Part shown: one piece after another, positions 23,628 through 34,882 of the stretch
Position numbering within the stretch: the stretch's first letter is position 1
Layout: every line of letters begins with the position of its first letter
Source: Zingiber officinale
Lineage: Eukaryota; Streptophyta; Magnoliopsida; Zingiberales; Zingiberaceae
Assembly: GCF_018446385.1 (NCBI RefSeq)
Contig: NC_056000.1
Coordinates: 76,890,688 to 76,954,687, forward strand
DNA length: 64,000 nucleotides
Direction: 5' to 3'
Program-made: the position numbers and the translations under genes
The notes under the pieces: generated by a model
Databases searched by the model: none
The model's input: only the letters and a program-made list of their open reading frames with translations
What the model was told of the DNA's origin: nothing

Positions 23628-24092
23628 ATGGGAGATCATGCAATAAACATCTACAGTGATGCTTCCAAGATGGGCCTAGGAGCTGTACTCATGCAAGAAG
23701 GAAAAGTTATAGCTTATGCTTCCAGGCAACTCAAAGACTACGAGAAGAACTATCCCACTCATGATCTTGAGCTGGCAGCTGTGGTCTTTGCAGTGAAACT
23801 CTGGCGACATTACCTGTATGGAGTCCAGTGCAGAATCTTCACAGACCATCAAAGTCTTAAGTACTTCTTCACTCAGAAGGACTTAAACATGAGACAGCGT
23901 AGGTGGCTAGAGTTGGTCAAAGATTATGACTGTGAAATCCTCTACCACCCAGGTAAAGCTAATAAAGTGGCAGATGCACTAAGCAGAAAATCCGGTGCAT
24001 CCCTGATGTCCCTGTCATCATTAGCCCTGCCACTACAGAAGGAATTGTCAAATTTGGACTTGAAATTATTTACGGACAGCTCTCTGCATTGA
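23628..24092 (+). pseudogene. Chromovirus RNase H fragment
   Basis: The frame reads [18 protein letters not shown], then [46 protein letters not shown] and [15 protein letters not shown], a complete Ty3/gypsy RNase H of chromovirus type. RT is missing upstream; the sequence before it is a patchwork junction. The downstream frame is cut at about 24092, and most of integrase is deleted before 24111. Confidence 0.9.
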
Positions 24093-24110
24093 CCTTAGAG
24101 TCTACCTTGC

Positions 24111-24640
24111 TTGAGGACATACAGAGAGAGCAAAGTGAAGATCAGACAGAGGATTGAGACTGCCCAGAGTAGACAGAGGAGTTATGCTGACATACGCCGT
24201 AGGCCACTTGAATTCCAAGTAGGGGATTCAGTCTTTCTCAAGGTCGCTCCTATGAAGGGAGTGATGAGATTTGGCAAGAAGGGCAAATTAAGTCCTCGTT
24301 ATGTAGGACCTTACCTGATCACAGAAAGGATTGGGAAAGTAGCTTACAGGCTGGACTTACCACAAGACATGTCAGCAATACACAATGTATTTCATGTCTC
24401 CATGCTAAAGAAGTGTCTCCACGACCCTAGCCAAGTGATTCAGCCTCAGTAAGTGCAGATCCAAGAGGATCTTAGTTATGAGAGTGGACAGAGCAGTCAA
24501 GAGACTATGAAACAAAGAAGTACCACTAGTGAAGGTTGTCTGGTAGAACCAGAAGTACGAGGAAATCACTTGGGAGCGGGAGGACAGTATGAGACAGAAG
24601 TATCCAGAGCTATTCTAAGTTCGAGGACGAACTTTTTATA
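24111..24640 (+). pseudogene. Chromovirus integrase C-terminus with degenerate chromodomain
   Basis: Open to 24452, this reads through the GPY/F-type block (SPRYVGPYLITERIGKVAYR) and IHNVFHVSMLKKCLHDPS, the usual end of chromovirus integrase. Beyond it a chromodomain-like sequence (KYEEITWEREDSMRQKYPE at about 24545-24602) is in another frame and is interrupted by two stops. A chromodomain places the element in the Tekay/Del-like chromoviruses. A purine tract (24641-24653) and LTR follow directly. Confidence 0.88.
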
Positions 24641-24840
24641 AGGTATGGGGGATTGTAACGACCCAATTTTTCCTATTTCAAGTTCTAAAAGTCCATAAAA
24701 ATATTTGGAAATACCTTTAAAATATTCTAGAGATTTTTAGAAATTTTTAGAGTATTTTTACGTAATTTTTGGAGTTCGTTTGGTATTTTTACCAAGAGAA
24801 AGAAGTTTTAAAAAAAAAAGAAGAAATATGTTGAAGCCAG

Positions 24841-25200
24841 ATTTTGAACCCACAACCTCGACCCGAGCTGAACCTCAGCCGAAACCAGCCCAACCAGCTG
24901 AGCTACACGATTTTTATTAACCTTATATGGAGCGAAATATATATATGCAGTAGCTGGAACGTTTGAAATAAATTGGAGAAAAAGGGGCGCGGCTGAGAAT
25001 CGAAGCACAGATCTCTGGCTTCGAGCAAAGCCCAACGAACCAACTGGGCTAGCGATCGTTGCTAATTAAATAGGCAGCGGCAAATATATAAGCTATAGTT
25101 GGAACAGTAAAATAAATTGGAAATAAAAGGGGCGCGGCTGAGAATCGAAGCCCAGACCTGTGGCTTCGAGCAAAACTCAACGGACCAACTGCGCCAGCGG
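24841..25200 (-). repeat. Three tRNA-like modules inside the chromovirus LTR
   Basis: On the minus strand three segments (25200-25141, 25055-24992 and 24908-24841) have RNA polymerase III type boxes: box A TGGCGCAGTTGG, TAGCCCAGTTGG and TAGCTCAGCTGG, and box B-like GCTTCGATTC, GCTTCGATTC and GGGTTCAAAATC. Modules 2 and 3 are copies within a tandem duplication of about 149 bp (shared block GGGGCGCGGCTGAGAATCGA). The arms do not fold into a convincing functional tRNA by eye. They are probably tRNA-derived relics. Confidence 0.6.
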
Positions 25201-27450
25201 TCTTTGCTGATCAGAAATGCAGCGACAAGTATATAAGGTAAGGTTAGAATGAAAATAACCTAAGGTATAAGATTTAAATCTGATTTCGAAAAACCTAAAA
25301 TTTTCTCTCAAAATTCTTTTCCTCTTCTCCTTGCGTGCGACGGCGCCGCTTCTGCCGAGCGAAGGAAATACGAAGCTTTAGCTTCGTCTCCGGCGGCCGG
25401 CGAGTTTTTTTCCCGGTGAGATCTTCACAATCGCGAGTCCCCTTCATCGAGGAGAAGGTGTTGCCGCAAGGGATCACGGGAATCTTCACCTATCCGAAAC
25501 CCTAGCACCTCTCTTTCTCGGTTGTAAGTCCAAGAATCGTCGGTGAGTTGCTTCTCACTTGCAGTAGGAGTAGTTCCGCGACATCGATCTTCTTTTCCTT
25601 TTGATTTCGGAATTCGATTTCATTCCTTATCATCCGCAGCATGTCTTTTGTTTCGGATTTATGTTAGTTATTGTGTTGAATTCGGAGCATGTTTCATGAA
25701 GCTCTTATTTTTCTTGCTTGCTGCTATGAACCCTAAAGAAAGAAAGGGAAGGGTTAGTTCGGTTCAAGCAGGTGATGCAAAATTATATATCCATGTGGAT
25801 AGGCTAGTTGGAACTCTTGACCATGACAGGGATGCCTTTCTAATATACTAACCTTCCATCATCTTGATATCATTGATCTTCTGATCTTATTCAACTGTAG
25901 AATGGATATTACTGATCATGATGAGGAATTAACAACAATTTCTATAACAGATAAAAGAAATATTGAAAATATTACATTGTTTGATTAATATATATACTAA
26001 ACTTGGTCACTGATTATACCAATAACTAATTTAGTTGATTCTGGATTTGTTCTTCCTAAACTATGGATTAAGATGACTGATAAGTTAGATGTAATTTCCT
26101 TTGCTGCCATACCAAACTTTACATAGGTTTAAAACTTCAGCAGATTCTAGTTTCGGTCTTTTGTTGTTTTAGGCAGTAAGCATGAAGAACAGATTCAAAT
26201 CTAGGTTATCAATGATAATTCTCTTTTGCTTGTTAATTTCCCTTTTTGCTGCCTTAGCTTGGGTTAATTTCCCTTTTTGCTGCCGTGAGTTTGATTAAGA
26301 AGAGGAGAAGGGATTTAAATGGATTTAGCATGTGTTTAGTATATCACGTGTTAGTTTTGAAGAAATGTAACAAGTTTTACATAAGCTTTTGAATTCCAGC
26401 AGGTTTTAGTTTGAATTGTGCTATTTAGTGGGCACGAACAGCCCTAAATCCAGGAACATAGTATTAGCTTTCTTGCTATTTAATAAACATGATCAGCCCT
26501 GTTTAGTAGCATTGAAAATTTAGTTTTCTTGTTTATTTTATAAGCACGAGCAGTTTTTTTTTAATTGCTGTAATGTGAGCATGTGCAGATTTTTATAAGT
26601 GTAGTATGCAGATTTTAATAAGCAGATTTTCATAAGTACTGCTTGCAGATTTTGATAAGTATTGCATGCGGAACCTCAATCTTAGAACAGATTTTTATTA
26701 AGCTTAATATGCAGAATTTTATTAAGCATTAGTGTGCAGATTTTTATTAAGCATTAGTGTGCAGATTTTATTAATCATTAGTGTGCAGATTTTTTTATTA
26801 AGTATTAGTGCAGATTTCTGTTGAGCATTAATATTGCAGAATTTTATTAGCATAGTATGCAGATTTTTGGTTTAAGCATTTCAAAGTTAGAATTTGCTAA
26901 ACATTTCAGTTTCTTTTAAAAGAAGTATTCTTTTAGAAGTATTAACAAGTATAAGAAAGCTAAAGAAAAGAAAGAAAAGGCCAAGGCCTTAAGTAGATCC
27001 TAAAGGCGAGACTTTAGGGATTTTGGCACACAAGGTGCTTAAATAAATGGCAATGCATTTTATTATAAGAAGTATTTAAAGATAAAAAGTATTTTACTTT
27101 TAAAGGGCATGTACCGGACACAAGGTCCAAGGGATGGGCTCCAAGTTGCCCCTAGGCACAAGGCCTAGAAGTATCTTAGTAGTTTCGGGATTAGCTACCT
27201 CGATTCTTACTAAGAATGCGCGCAAAGTGGTACAATGCCGGGCCCAAGAGAAGTTGATTATTATTTTGAAGTATTAAAGTATAAGTTTTGAAACAAATGA
27301 AACAAGCTTCAAATATGTTTAGAATTAGAAAGTTTAGTTCTTGATGTTTGAAGCATTCAGTAGTAGTTTTATTTGTTTCTTGCTACTAGATTATTCAGCA
27401 TGTTTAGTTTTATTTGCTTTCAGCATGCTGTTATAGTTTTAGTCTTATGA

Positions 27451-27680
27451 GCATGTTTAGTTTTACATGTTTAGAAGTTTTACATGTTTAGTAGTTTTAC
27501 ATGTTTAGAAGTTTTACATGTTTAGTAGTTTTACATGTTTAGAAGTTTTACATGTTTAGAAGTTTTACATGTTTAGTAGTTTTACATGTTTAGAAGTTTT
27601 ACATGTTTAGTAGTTTTACATGTTTAGAAGTTTTACATGTTTAGTAGCTTTACATGTTTAGTAGCTTTACATGTTTAGTA
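27451..27680 (+). repeat. 17-bp minisatellite in the chromovirus LTR
   Basis: About 13 tandem copies of ACATGTTTAGAAGTTTT, alternating with a TAGTAGTTTT variant. ACATGT is itself a 6-bp palindrome in every copy. Confidence 0.95.
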
Positions 27681-28385
27681 TGCTTCTTTTATAGTTTCAT
27701 TCTTATGAGCATGATTAGCTATACATGTTTAGTATTTCAGTTAGCATGATTCCTTTGCTATATATGAGCATGAGTAGTTTTATATGTTAGTATTCAGTTT
27801 CAGCATGTTTTTATTTATATACATGCATATCGAGTTTTTGTGAGTAGATAGCGCTCACTAAGCTTTATGCTTATAGACTGCACTTCCTCCTACTGCAGAT
27901 AAAGGAAAGGAAAAGATTTAGCAAGGAAGGCGACAAGGTGGTGGTGATGAAGGTGTGTGATGGCTGGACTATGGGGAGATCAAGTGTTTGCTAAGGAATT
28001 ATTAAGACATTTCTGTTTAGAGTTCTTTAGTTTTCTTTTAATGCTATTATGAGTCAATATTGTATTTAAGTTTATTCCGCGTTTGTAGTTGGGTTCTATT
28101 GATGGAGTGATATTGATGTTTGCTATTGATAGGGTAGTTTCTTTCTTTTATTTGTGATATTATACTGCGTGGTTGTGAAGATATATGTTCCAGCCGCCTG
28201 TGGCTGAGTATATTATGCTTGTATTATGGGAAATGGTCACCGGTACAGGGGAGACTCTACCGAAATTTTTCGGTAGGGTTTTCCTAGAGATTTTTAATAA
28301 ACCGGTTAAGTAGAGTAGTAGATAAGTAACGGTCACTCTTAGAGACTAGTAGTAGTAGTAAGAAGGGTGGTCGTTACAGTTGGTA

Positions 28386-28616
28386 TTGGTTACCAGGATT
28401 CATAAACTCTAGTACTTAAGCCTGGAGGTCTAGAGTTCGAATCCTGGGGGAGGCCAAAAATCCACTGACCAGGGGTGGAAAGTCCTAGTGAGTAACGGCA
28501 CGGCCAAAGGTCGTCGGTCGACGACATGAGAGGTCGCCAAATGGGCCGACGACATAAGGGCCGCCAGTGGGTCGTCATAAGGGCCACCCAAGAGGCCAAA
28601 GGGCCGGGTCGTTACA
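28386..28616 (+). repeat. Right inverted terminal repeat of the chromovirus-derived insertion
   Basis: This 231-bp arm is the complement of 23320-23560 apart from a variable stretch near the outer end. Read in plus orientation it starts with TTGGTTACCAGG (box A-like), has AGTTCGAATCC (box B-like) near 28435 and ends GGGTCGTTACA. It could be a tRNA-type SINE or part of an unknown LTR. The sequence does not decide. Confidence 0.85.
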
Positions 28617-29955
28617 AAGCATCATTGAAGTTTTTGAATTAAAACTACCCCTAACTTGTGAACTGATACATGGAATTAAAACTAGAATTCAAACTAAGTT
28701 ATCAGCTAACTACTGGTTAGAATTTAGAAGTTCAAAGAAAATCAGGATTCAATTAGAAATCAGAAATGGAGTTTGCAAAGTAGTAATTCAACAAAATCAG
28801 AACATGAAAGAAACAAAATGCAGAAACAATAAACTGTAAAATCAAAATCAAAGCCATCTCTATCCAAAACTACTCTTCTAATGAGTCTTTCCTTGCCGTC
28901 ACACAAAGACTTGAAGAAGGAGCTCTCAAACACTTAACTCAGTTCAGAATTCCCCAGCACCGAAGAAAATCTTACCGGAAAAGCTGGTGAAGAATGAATC
29001 TGCCAAGCTCGAAATTCTGCAGATCTGAAGTATGCAGCCTCTGAATCGATGCTCTCTGATGGAAGGCGAGCCACTGTCACCGAAGAATTCCCCCGATGAT
29101 GGCTGAAGCAGAGGAAACTGACGGACAGATCTGAGCTCCGGAGAGATGTTCGCCGGCGCATGCAAATGATCAAGACTTGGAAGCCAACGGATGGAAGCTC
29201 CAACACCAATGAGACTCACTGAGAAGTAGATCTGGAAGAGGATGGTGGTCGGAATCCACTGGAAATCTCGCGGGATGCGGCGCTGTGCGCGGAGGAGTCG
29301 ACGAAGGAGCTGTACTGTAGCTTCTCAGATTTAAACAGATCTCAGATTTGATCGGACGGCTGAGATGATTTTTGGGCTAAATCAACGGTGAAAAGTCATC
29401 CAAAATCCGATCCGAAGTTACTGATGTTGATCTAGGGTCTGGATCTACTCTCCTGTAAGTCGGATCGATCAGATCATCACTGGATGGCCCAGATCCGACT
29501 AGTCTTCAATAAACGGTCCATATTAAGTCGGGCTGGATCAATAGCTAGATGAACTCAGATCTGCATCAAAACTTCTGGATCTTCATCAATGGCTCATATC
29601 TGCTCTCCATTAAGTTAGATCGGCCAGATCTTCAACGGATGGCTCAGATCTACTCATTCTTGGATGAACGGCTTATAATGCTCCGAGGCTTGATCGACTT
29701 GATTAGCCCTTGATTTGAGCCCAAGTGTGGTCTGATTTGATCGGGTCCATGACCCTTTTGATGCCTACAAAATAAGAATCAAATATTAGCACCAAATACC
29801 ATGAAAATTAGCTAATTTGCAATTAGGTCCAAAATCAAATGCAATATTGAGATATGATGCTAATGTGAGATTAAGCTATGAATAAACTAATAAAAATATG
29901 CATTATGATTCAAAATAATATAGCCAAAATCATGGTTATCAAATCCCCCGCACTT

Positions 29956-32900
29956 AATCTTGGACGTCCCGTTCAAGTCAAGAAAACTAAAAATCATCTC
30001 CACACAAATTCCCTAGCAATACCTAGAAGATAGTAAAAGGTAATTAACTAAGATCATCTTAAAAGATCACAAACAATCATGAATACAATTCAAACAATAA
30101 TCAGTAGGTATGGTAGTTTCAATCCAATTGAAAAATTAAACAAGTTGCAAGCTCACAAAGTATTCACCTATTCTAGCCCTCACACTCAAAACATGTATTA
30201 GTGGAACTCACTCAATACAACTCACAACATTTCACTACCATAAGCTTGCTTATTTCCTAATTCTCCACCACTATTAACATAGCATACATGAATCAAAAAG
30301 GAATTTATCATGAAGAAATGAAATGGAAGCAAAAAGAACAATGAAAATGGGTGAAATTGGCAAAAGAAAAGTATTCAATGAAGAAAATGAGAGATAAGAG
30401 TATTGGAGGAATATACTTGATGAGTTGACCATTTTGATGTGAAAAGAGATTAATACCATTTGTCTTTATCAATTCAAAATACCAAGCTAACCTCTCCTTC
30501 AATTTGATGACCAACAAAGAATCTTGATACTCTTTCTCCACCTTTGATACACTCTTTTGATGTGCCATTTTTCTCTTCTCTTCTTCACTGTTTTTCCACT
30601 TTAATTCCATCACTTGGAGACTAAAACAATCTCAATTCAACTTATAAGGAAGAGTTCCCTCCCCCACACTTAAAGTATTGTCCGTCTCGGACAATAAAAT
30701 ACAACATGTATCCAAAAACTTGATACTTTCCTTGACACTTTCTTAGTCTTCCTTCATTCTGCAGATTTACCTTTCTTCTGCTCTACCCGAATTTTTCAGA
30801 TTTGAATTCATTTCTAGAATAAGTTCTGGAAATTTCAGAATCTGCTCAAGCCACAACCAATCAAATGTACGGCTACACATTTTAAAAATCACAGCAGCCA
30901 CACCAAATCTAATTCCAACTTGACAAGCAAAATTTCCTGCCTAGTGTGTATATATTTTTCTCTGTAAAATGACATTCCTTTTGCAAGGTTGGGTCATTCC
31001 TGAACTTGGTCCTTAACTGATCAGATGTTCAAATCAAAGTCTTAGTTCAATCTTAACAAAATTGATAACTGGTTCCTGATCAGAATCAATTTCAGCAATT
31101 GGTACAAAATAGCTTCTGAATTCATTAGTTGTATATGCATTTCTATTACATTGGTGGAAAACCAAATCAAGCTTCATAGAACACCTACAATAGATTCAAT
31201 TACAGCATTCTTCACAGCATGCCAAAACTGAAATCAGAACAATCTAAATATTACACGACTTAAGCTCATCACTAAGGATTCTGTCTTCAAAAATCCAGCT
31301 TCCAAACCTAGATTATCAGAATTGATGAACCAGAGAAATTCCAGCATTTTACATAACCACTTCTGCTATAAAGATTTCACAAAACTGCAGCTGAGATGAA
31401 AACATTTGTTACATAGAGTGCAAGATCTTCACTAACCTTCCCAATAAATGTAGAGCTGGTGATAATAGATGGATACAACATCTCAAGCTAAACCTAAAAG
31501 CTATAGCTCAGCTCATAGACAGCCACACCATCATGATAGGAAACTAGTTCCACCATTAAAAATCTGCACAAACAAAACTCTGTTTTTGAATTCTTGCTAA
31601 TCAGAAGATTACAACAGAAATTCTCCACATGACATATTAAACTAATAGTTGCTCAACAATTCCTAGAACTCAAAATCAGCCCCTATTTTTTTCAGTCCAA
31701 TTTCAGACATTGACATATTCAACTCAGCAATATATTAATCAACAACACTTGTTTCATCAAATCAAACCAATTCTGGATTCAGATTCAAGATTTCAGATGT
31801 ACCATATACATACTTCAGTTTCACATCTTACAGCAAGGCATTAGCAAAACTCTAAAACAGGGACCCTCAAGTTTGCTGATATTAATTCTGTTCCCATACA
31901 TTTCAGCCAAATTCCCCTAGCTAGCAAGCCTTGGATGATGGCACGTTTAATAATGAATCAAGATGGCTTAAACTCCATTCATTTTAGATTGGATTAGCAA
32001 GAAAACTTGGCACAAATCAGCAATTTCCCTATGGCACCAAACTGTTCTGCATTTAAATCAGGACTTAGTTCCAATTGCATGTGCATACTTCTTTTACCTT
32101 AACATCCTCTTCAACAATTGCACAGCCTCAAAACTTAACCTTTTCTCTTGTAATAACACAAAATTACAGCTCTAATTTTGACTTTCTCCTGCTGCAATAA
32201 CAGTCCAAACCACTGCCACAGATTTGATTCTGTCTTCAACATTCAGCTTCCACAATTTTGTACAATTACACAGCTTGATCACAGAATTATAGCTCAATTT
32301 CATAACATGAATAGAATGATTCCTACCAATTGAATTTCAAATTTTCCTTCCCAATGTCAGATTCCAGCAGCTACCAGACCCACTGTTTCTATTTTGTTCT
32401 TAGATTTTCAGAAATTCTTAACTCTGAAATTCTGATATAGAATTTAAAAAGATCATGGAGAGAAAAGAACACCATTTGTTTTTAAAATAGACACAACCTT
32501 TACTTAGTTCCTCACTGATTAGAGGGAAAATGGTTTCATTTCTCTTGGCACAAGATTTCATTTAGCTTTGGAATGATTGAAACTTTAATTCGAAACATCA
32601 TCAGTTGGCACACAAATTACTGTTAAAATCCTCAGGACAATCAAATGAGCTATTGCTGAATTTAAATCTGAAATGATACAGAAAATGCAGAAATGAACTC
32701 ATACTTCAAAATTGATCAAAAATCAGCATGTATCTAATTAGTTAGATTTCTCAAATTGAAAACTTCTCCTTTCATTGGCTTCCTTCTTCTCAGCAACTCG
32801 TGTACATCAAAAACAATTCTGATTTAATTAGTGATCCCATTACATTCTGCTTCTTGCATTTCTCCTTGAAAGCAAATTGATTGGAGAGAAAAAAAACACC

Positions 32901-34882
32901 TCATAGTTTCAAATTCATATTCACTATTGTTTCCTTGTGCCAAATGATCACCAAAATTGAATTGACAGTAGCATCAATTAAAGGAATTGCTAATTAAAAA
33001 CATCACTGTCTTTCTTCATTTCTTCTTCTACAACTCACATTAGTCTACATTTGCTGTCAATGGCACAAAAATCTATTTGAAGTTTAACTTCCTCACTGTT
33101 CTCTAAGTGCCAATTCAGATCTCAACTAAAGGATTTAGCTTCAGTGACAGAATTGATGAATTTAAGCTAAAGGAGTTGCACATTTTGATAATTTCCAATT
33201 GAAGCTTTTCAAATAGAATAATGGACATTTATAGCTCCACAGCTTCAACTTGCTTCGAGAGCATTAGTCAACAACAAAATCTATTATTAGAAATCAGCTT
33301 CAACCCTTCCAAGTCCAGGATTCATCACATAAAAATTTAAATCTTGATATTTGCATTCCCATTGTATTGACGAAACAGATTAAACTCATCAAATTCCCTG
33401 CAGATCAGTTCAAAATACCATCACTTCATCAACACAAATAGCTCTCACCAAATAAAGATATTACATAAGCTCTAGAATTCTGATTTCCCATCATTTCTTG
33501 CACTGCAGATACTTAGTTTCAGAATTCAGTTGCTGGAATATGAATCAGAATTCAACATAGCTTCATCTTCTTTACACCAAATCAGAACAACAACCCGTGG
33601 TCTCATTTAAAGAATCAGCAAATTTTTACACCAACATGAATTACTGATGCATCAATTTGAATTCCTTATTCTAAAAATCAGTAACAAATTTCAGTACAAT
33701 CTAGAGAAAGTTTCACTGGTTCTTGTTTCTTATACTGCTGGAAAAACAGAGCTTCCTTAATTGAGAGATTTCAAGACTGAATTCAGTTTTTTTTTTTTTT
33801 CAAATTTCATTGCTTATCAGGCATTTTTCATTCCTGCACAGATTCCCTAGCAGACTCTAGTAACCTCTTTAACATTCCATAAATGCTTAATGGCATGCAT
33901 CTTCAACACCTCAAATACTCAAATAGCTTCTCAATTAATTGCACAACCCATTCATTTCATATCAGAGTTACTAAGGACACTATAGCACAAAGATAATCCA
34001 GAAAACATTTATTTGTATTAGTTTCAGAATTCCTGATATCAATTCAGATTCAATCTAAAATCTTTATGCAACATCAGCAACTTAGTATCACCATAGTATC
34101 AAACTCCAACATTTAAAGCTATTGGAACTTTCTCTTTCCAAGAATAGACTCAAAGAACAATTAGATTTAGCATTCAATGCAAAGAACTATCCAAAACCTT
34201 CAACATCTTCAAATGTATACAAATATCTCCCCCACACTTAAACTTTTACCCATCTTGCAAAAATCAAACTCATCAAGAATTCAACCAAAACTCTAAATAA
34301 AATAGAGCAAGCAAAGGTAATAAAATTATAAAATGCAAGAGGAAATTATTTTAAGAGAATTATGAATAAAGGAATTAGAATTAATAAGGGATCAAGAATG
34401 AAAACAATCCTTCATTTCCATGCACACTCATGCTATTGTGACTTTGAAAAGAAGCTAAGCAAGTTCTAGAGTTTAATTTGCTATGAGTGCATGTCACACA
34501 AAAGAAATTAATGAAGCATAGGCTTAAAGTGGACCTCACTAGGTATTTTTATATGCAAGCAAACTCAATTAATCAATATAGAATCCACCACCAAATTAAC
34601 CAATATCATGTGAGAAAAACATCCAATCATGTCACATGACCTAAATTGATGATCAAATTTAAGAAGCTTTTACCATCTTAAAAATATCACTAGAAAAATT
34701 GATGGAGAATTTTATTCAAATGACATGCTATGTATACCAAACTAAATGCAAAGTATGGAAGCAAATGTGAAAATAAAATGCAAAATGTAAAAACAAAGTG
34801 CAATTGCAAAGTATGTAACTAAAGAAATGCATAAAAAGAATTTATCAACAAAGCATGAATTAAAATGCAAGATAAAGCAAAA
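29956..34882 (-). other. Non-coding interior of L2
   Basis: This is AT-rich on the minus strand with no long frame. It is collinear with the interior of L1 (1-5293). Two purine motifs of the form AAGTGTGGGGGAG lie at about 30656 and 34230 besides the true PPT at 29942-29955. The 101-codon frame near 30308-30613 is not conserved as coding sequence. Confidence 0.75.

Larger units (their letters stand above)
24654..28378 (+). repeat. Chromovirus LTR (Tekay-like), 3.7 kb
   Basis: The LTR starts TGTAACGACCC after the purine tract AGGTATGGGGGAT and ends GGTCGTTACA, giving the short inverted ends typical of this group. It contains tRNA-like repeats (24841-25200), a GC-richer possible leader at 25300-25500, AT-rich repeats with GCAGATTTTTATTAAGCAT near 26580-26870 and a 17-bp array (27451-27680). 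No second copy of this LTR is in the window. The frame 25543-25851 is not supported as a gene. Confidence 0.85.
23320..28616. mobile_element. Chromovirus-derived insertion with inverted terminal repeats
   Basis: The 5297-bp insertion begins TGTAACGACCC and ends GGGTCGTTACA, and is flanked by the perfect 5-bp duplication AAGCA (23315-23319 and 28617-28621). Its outer 230-241 bp are inverted repeats of each other, not direct LTRs. Inside, in plus orientation, lie an RNase H fragment, an integrase C-terminus with chromodomain, a purine tract and one complete chromovirus LTR (24654-28378). After the LTR come a few bases, GTTGGTAT, that look like the start of a Tekay-type primer-binding site. The TG...CA ends and 5-bp duplication suggest retroviral-type integration of a rearranged molecule. 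No normal pair of LTRs is present. Confidence 0.8.
22932..29941 (-). repeat. 3' LTR of L2, split by a nested insertion
   Basis: The LTR occupies 22932-23319 and 28622-29941, plus one copy of the target duplication AAGCA. Without the insert it would be about 1.7 kb. The outer end is GGCTAACATCA on the minus strand; the inner end begins TGATAACC after the purine tract at 29942-29955. The intact 5' LTR at 36281-37924 shows the uninterrupted sequence across the insertion point at 36660-36670. Confidence 0.92.

Noticed and set aside
24841..25200. Functional tRNA genes
   Set aside because: Box A is good but box B is degenerate and no full cloverleaf with an intact acceptor stem could be drawn by eye; kept as tRNA-like repeats only.
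25543..25851. 102-codon frame inside the chromovirus LTR
   Set aside because: No start context, domain or second copy to compare; LTR sequence.
28934..29219. 91-codon minus-strand frames in the L2 LTRs (also 36982-37257)
   Set aside because: They lie wholly in LTR sequence and are not preserved in the L1 LTR.
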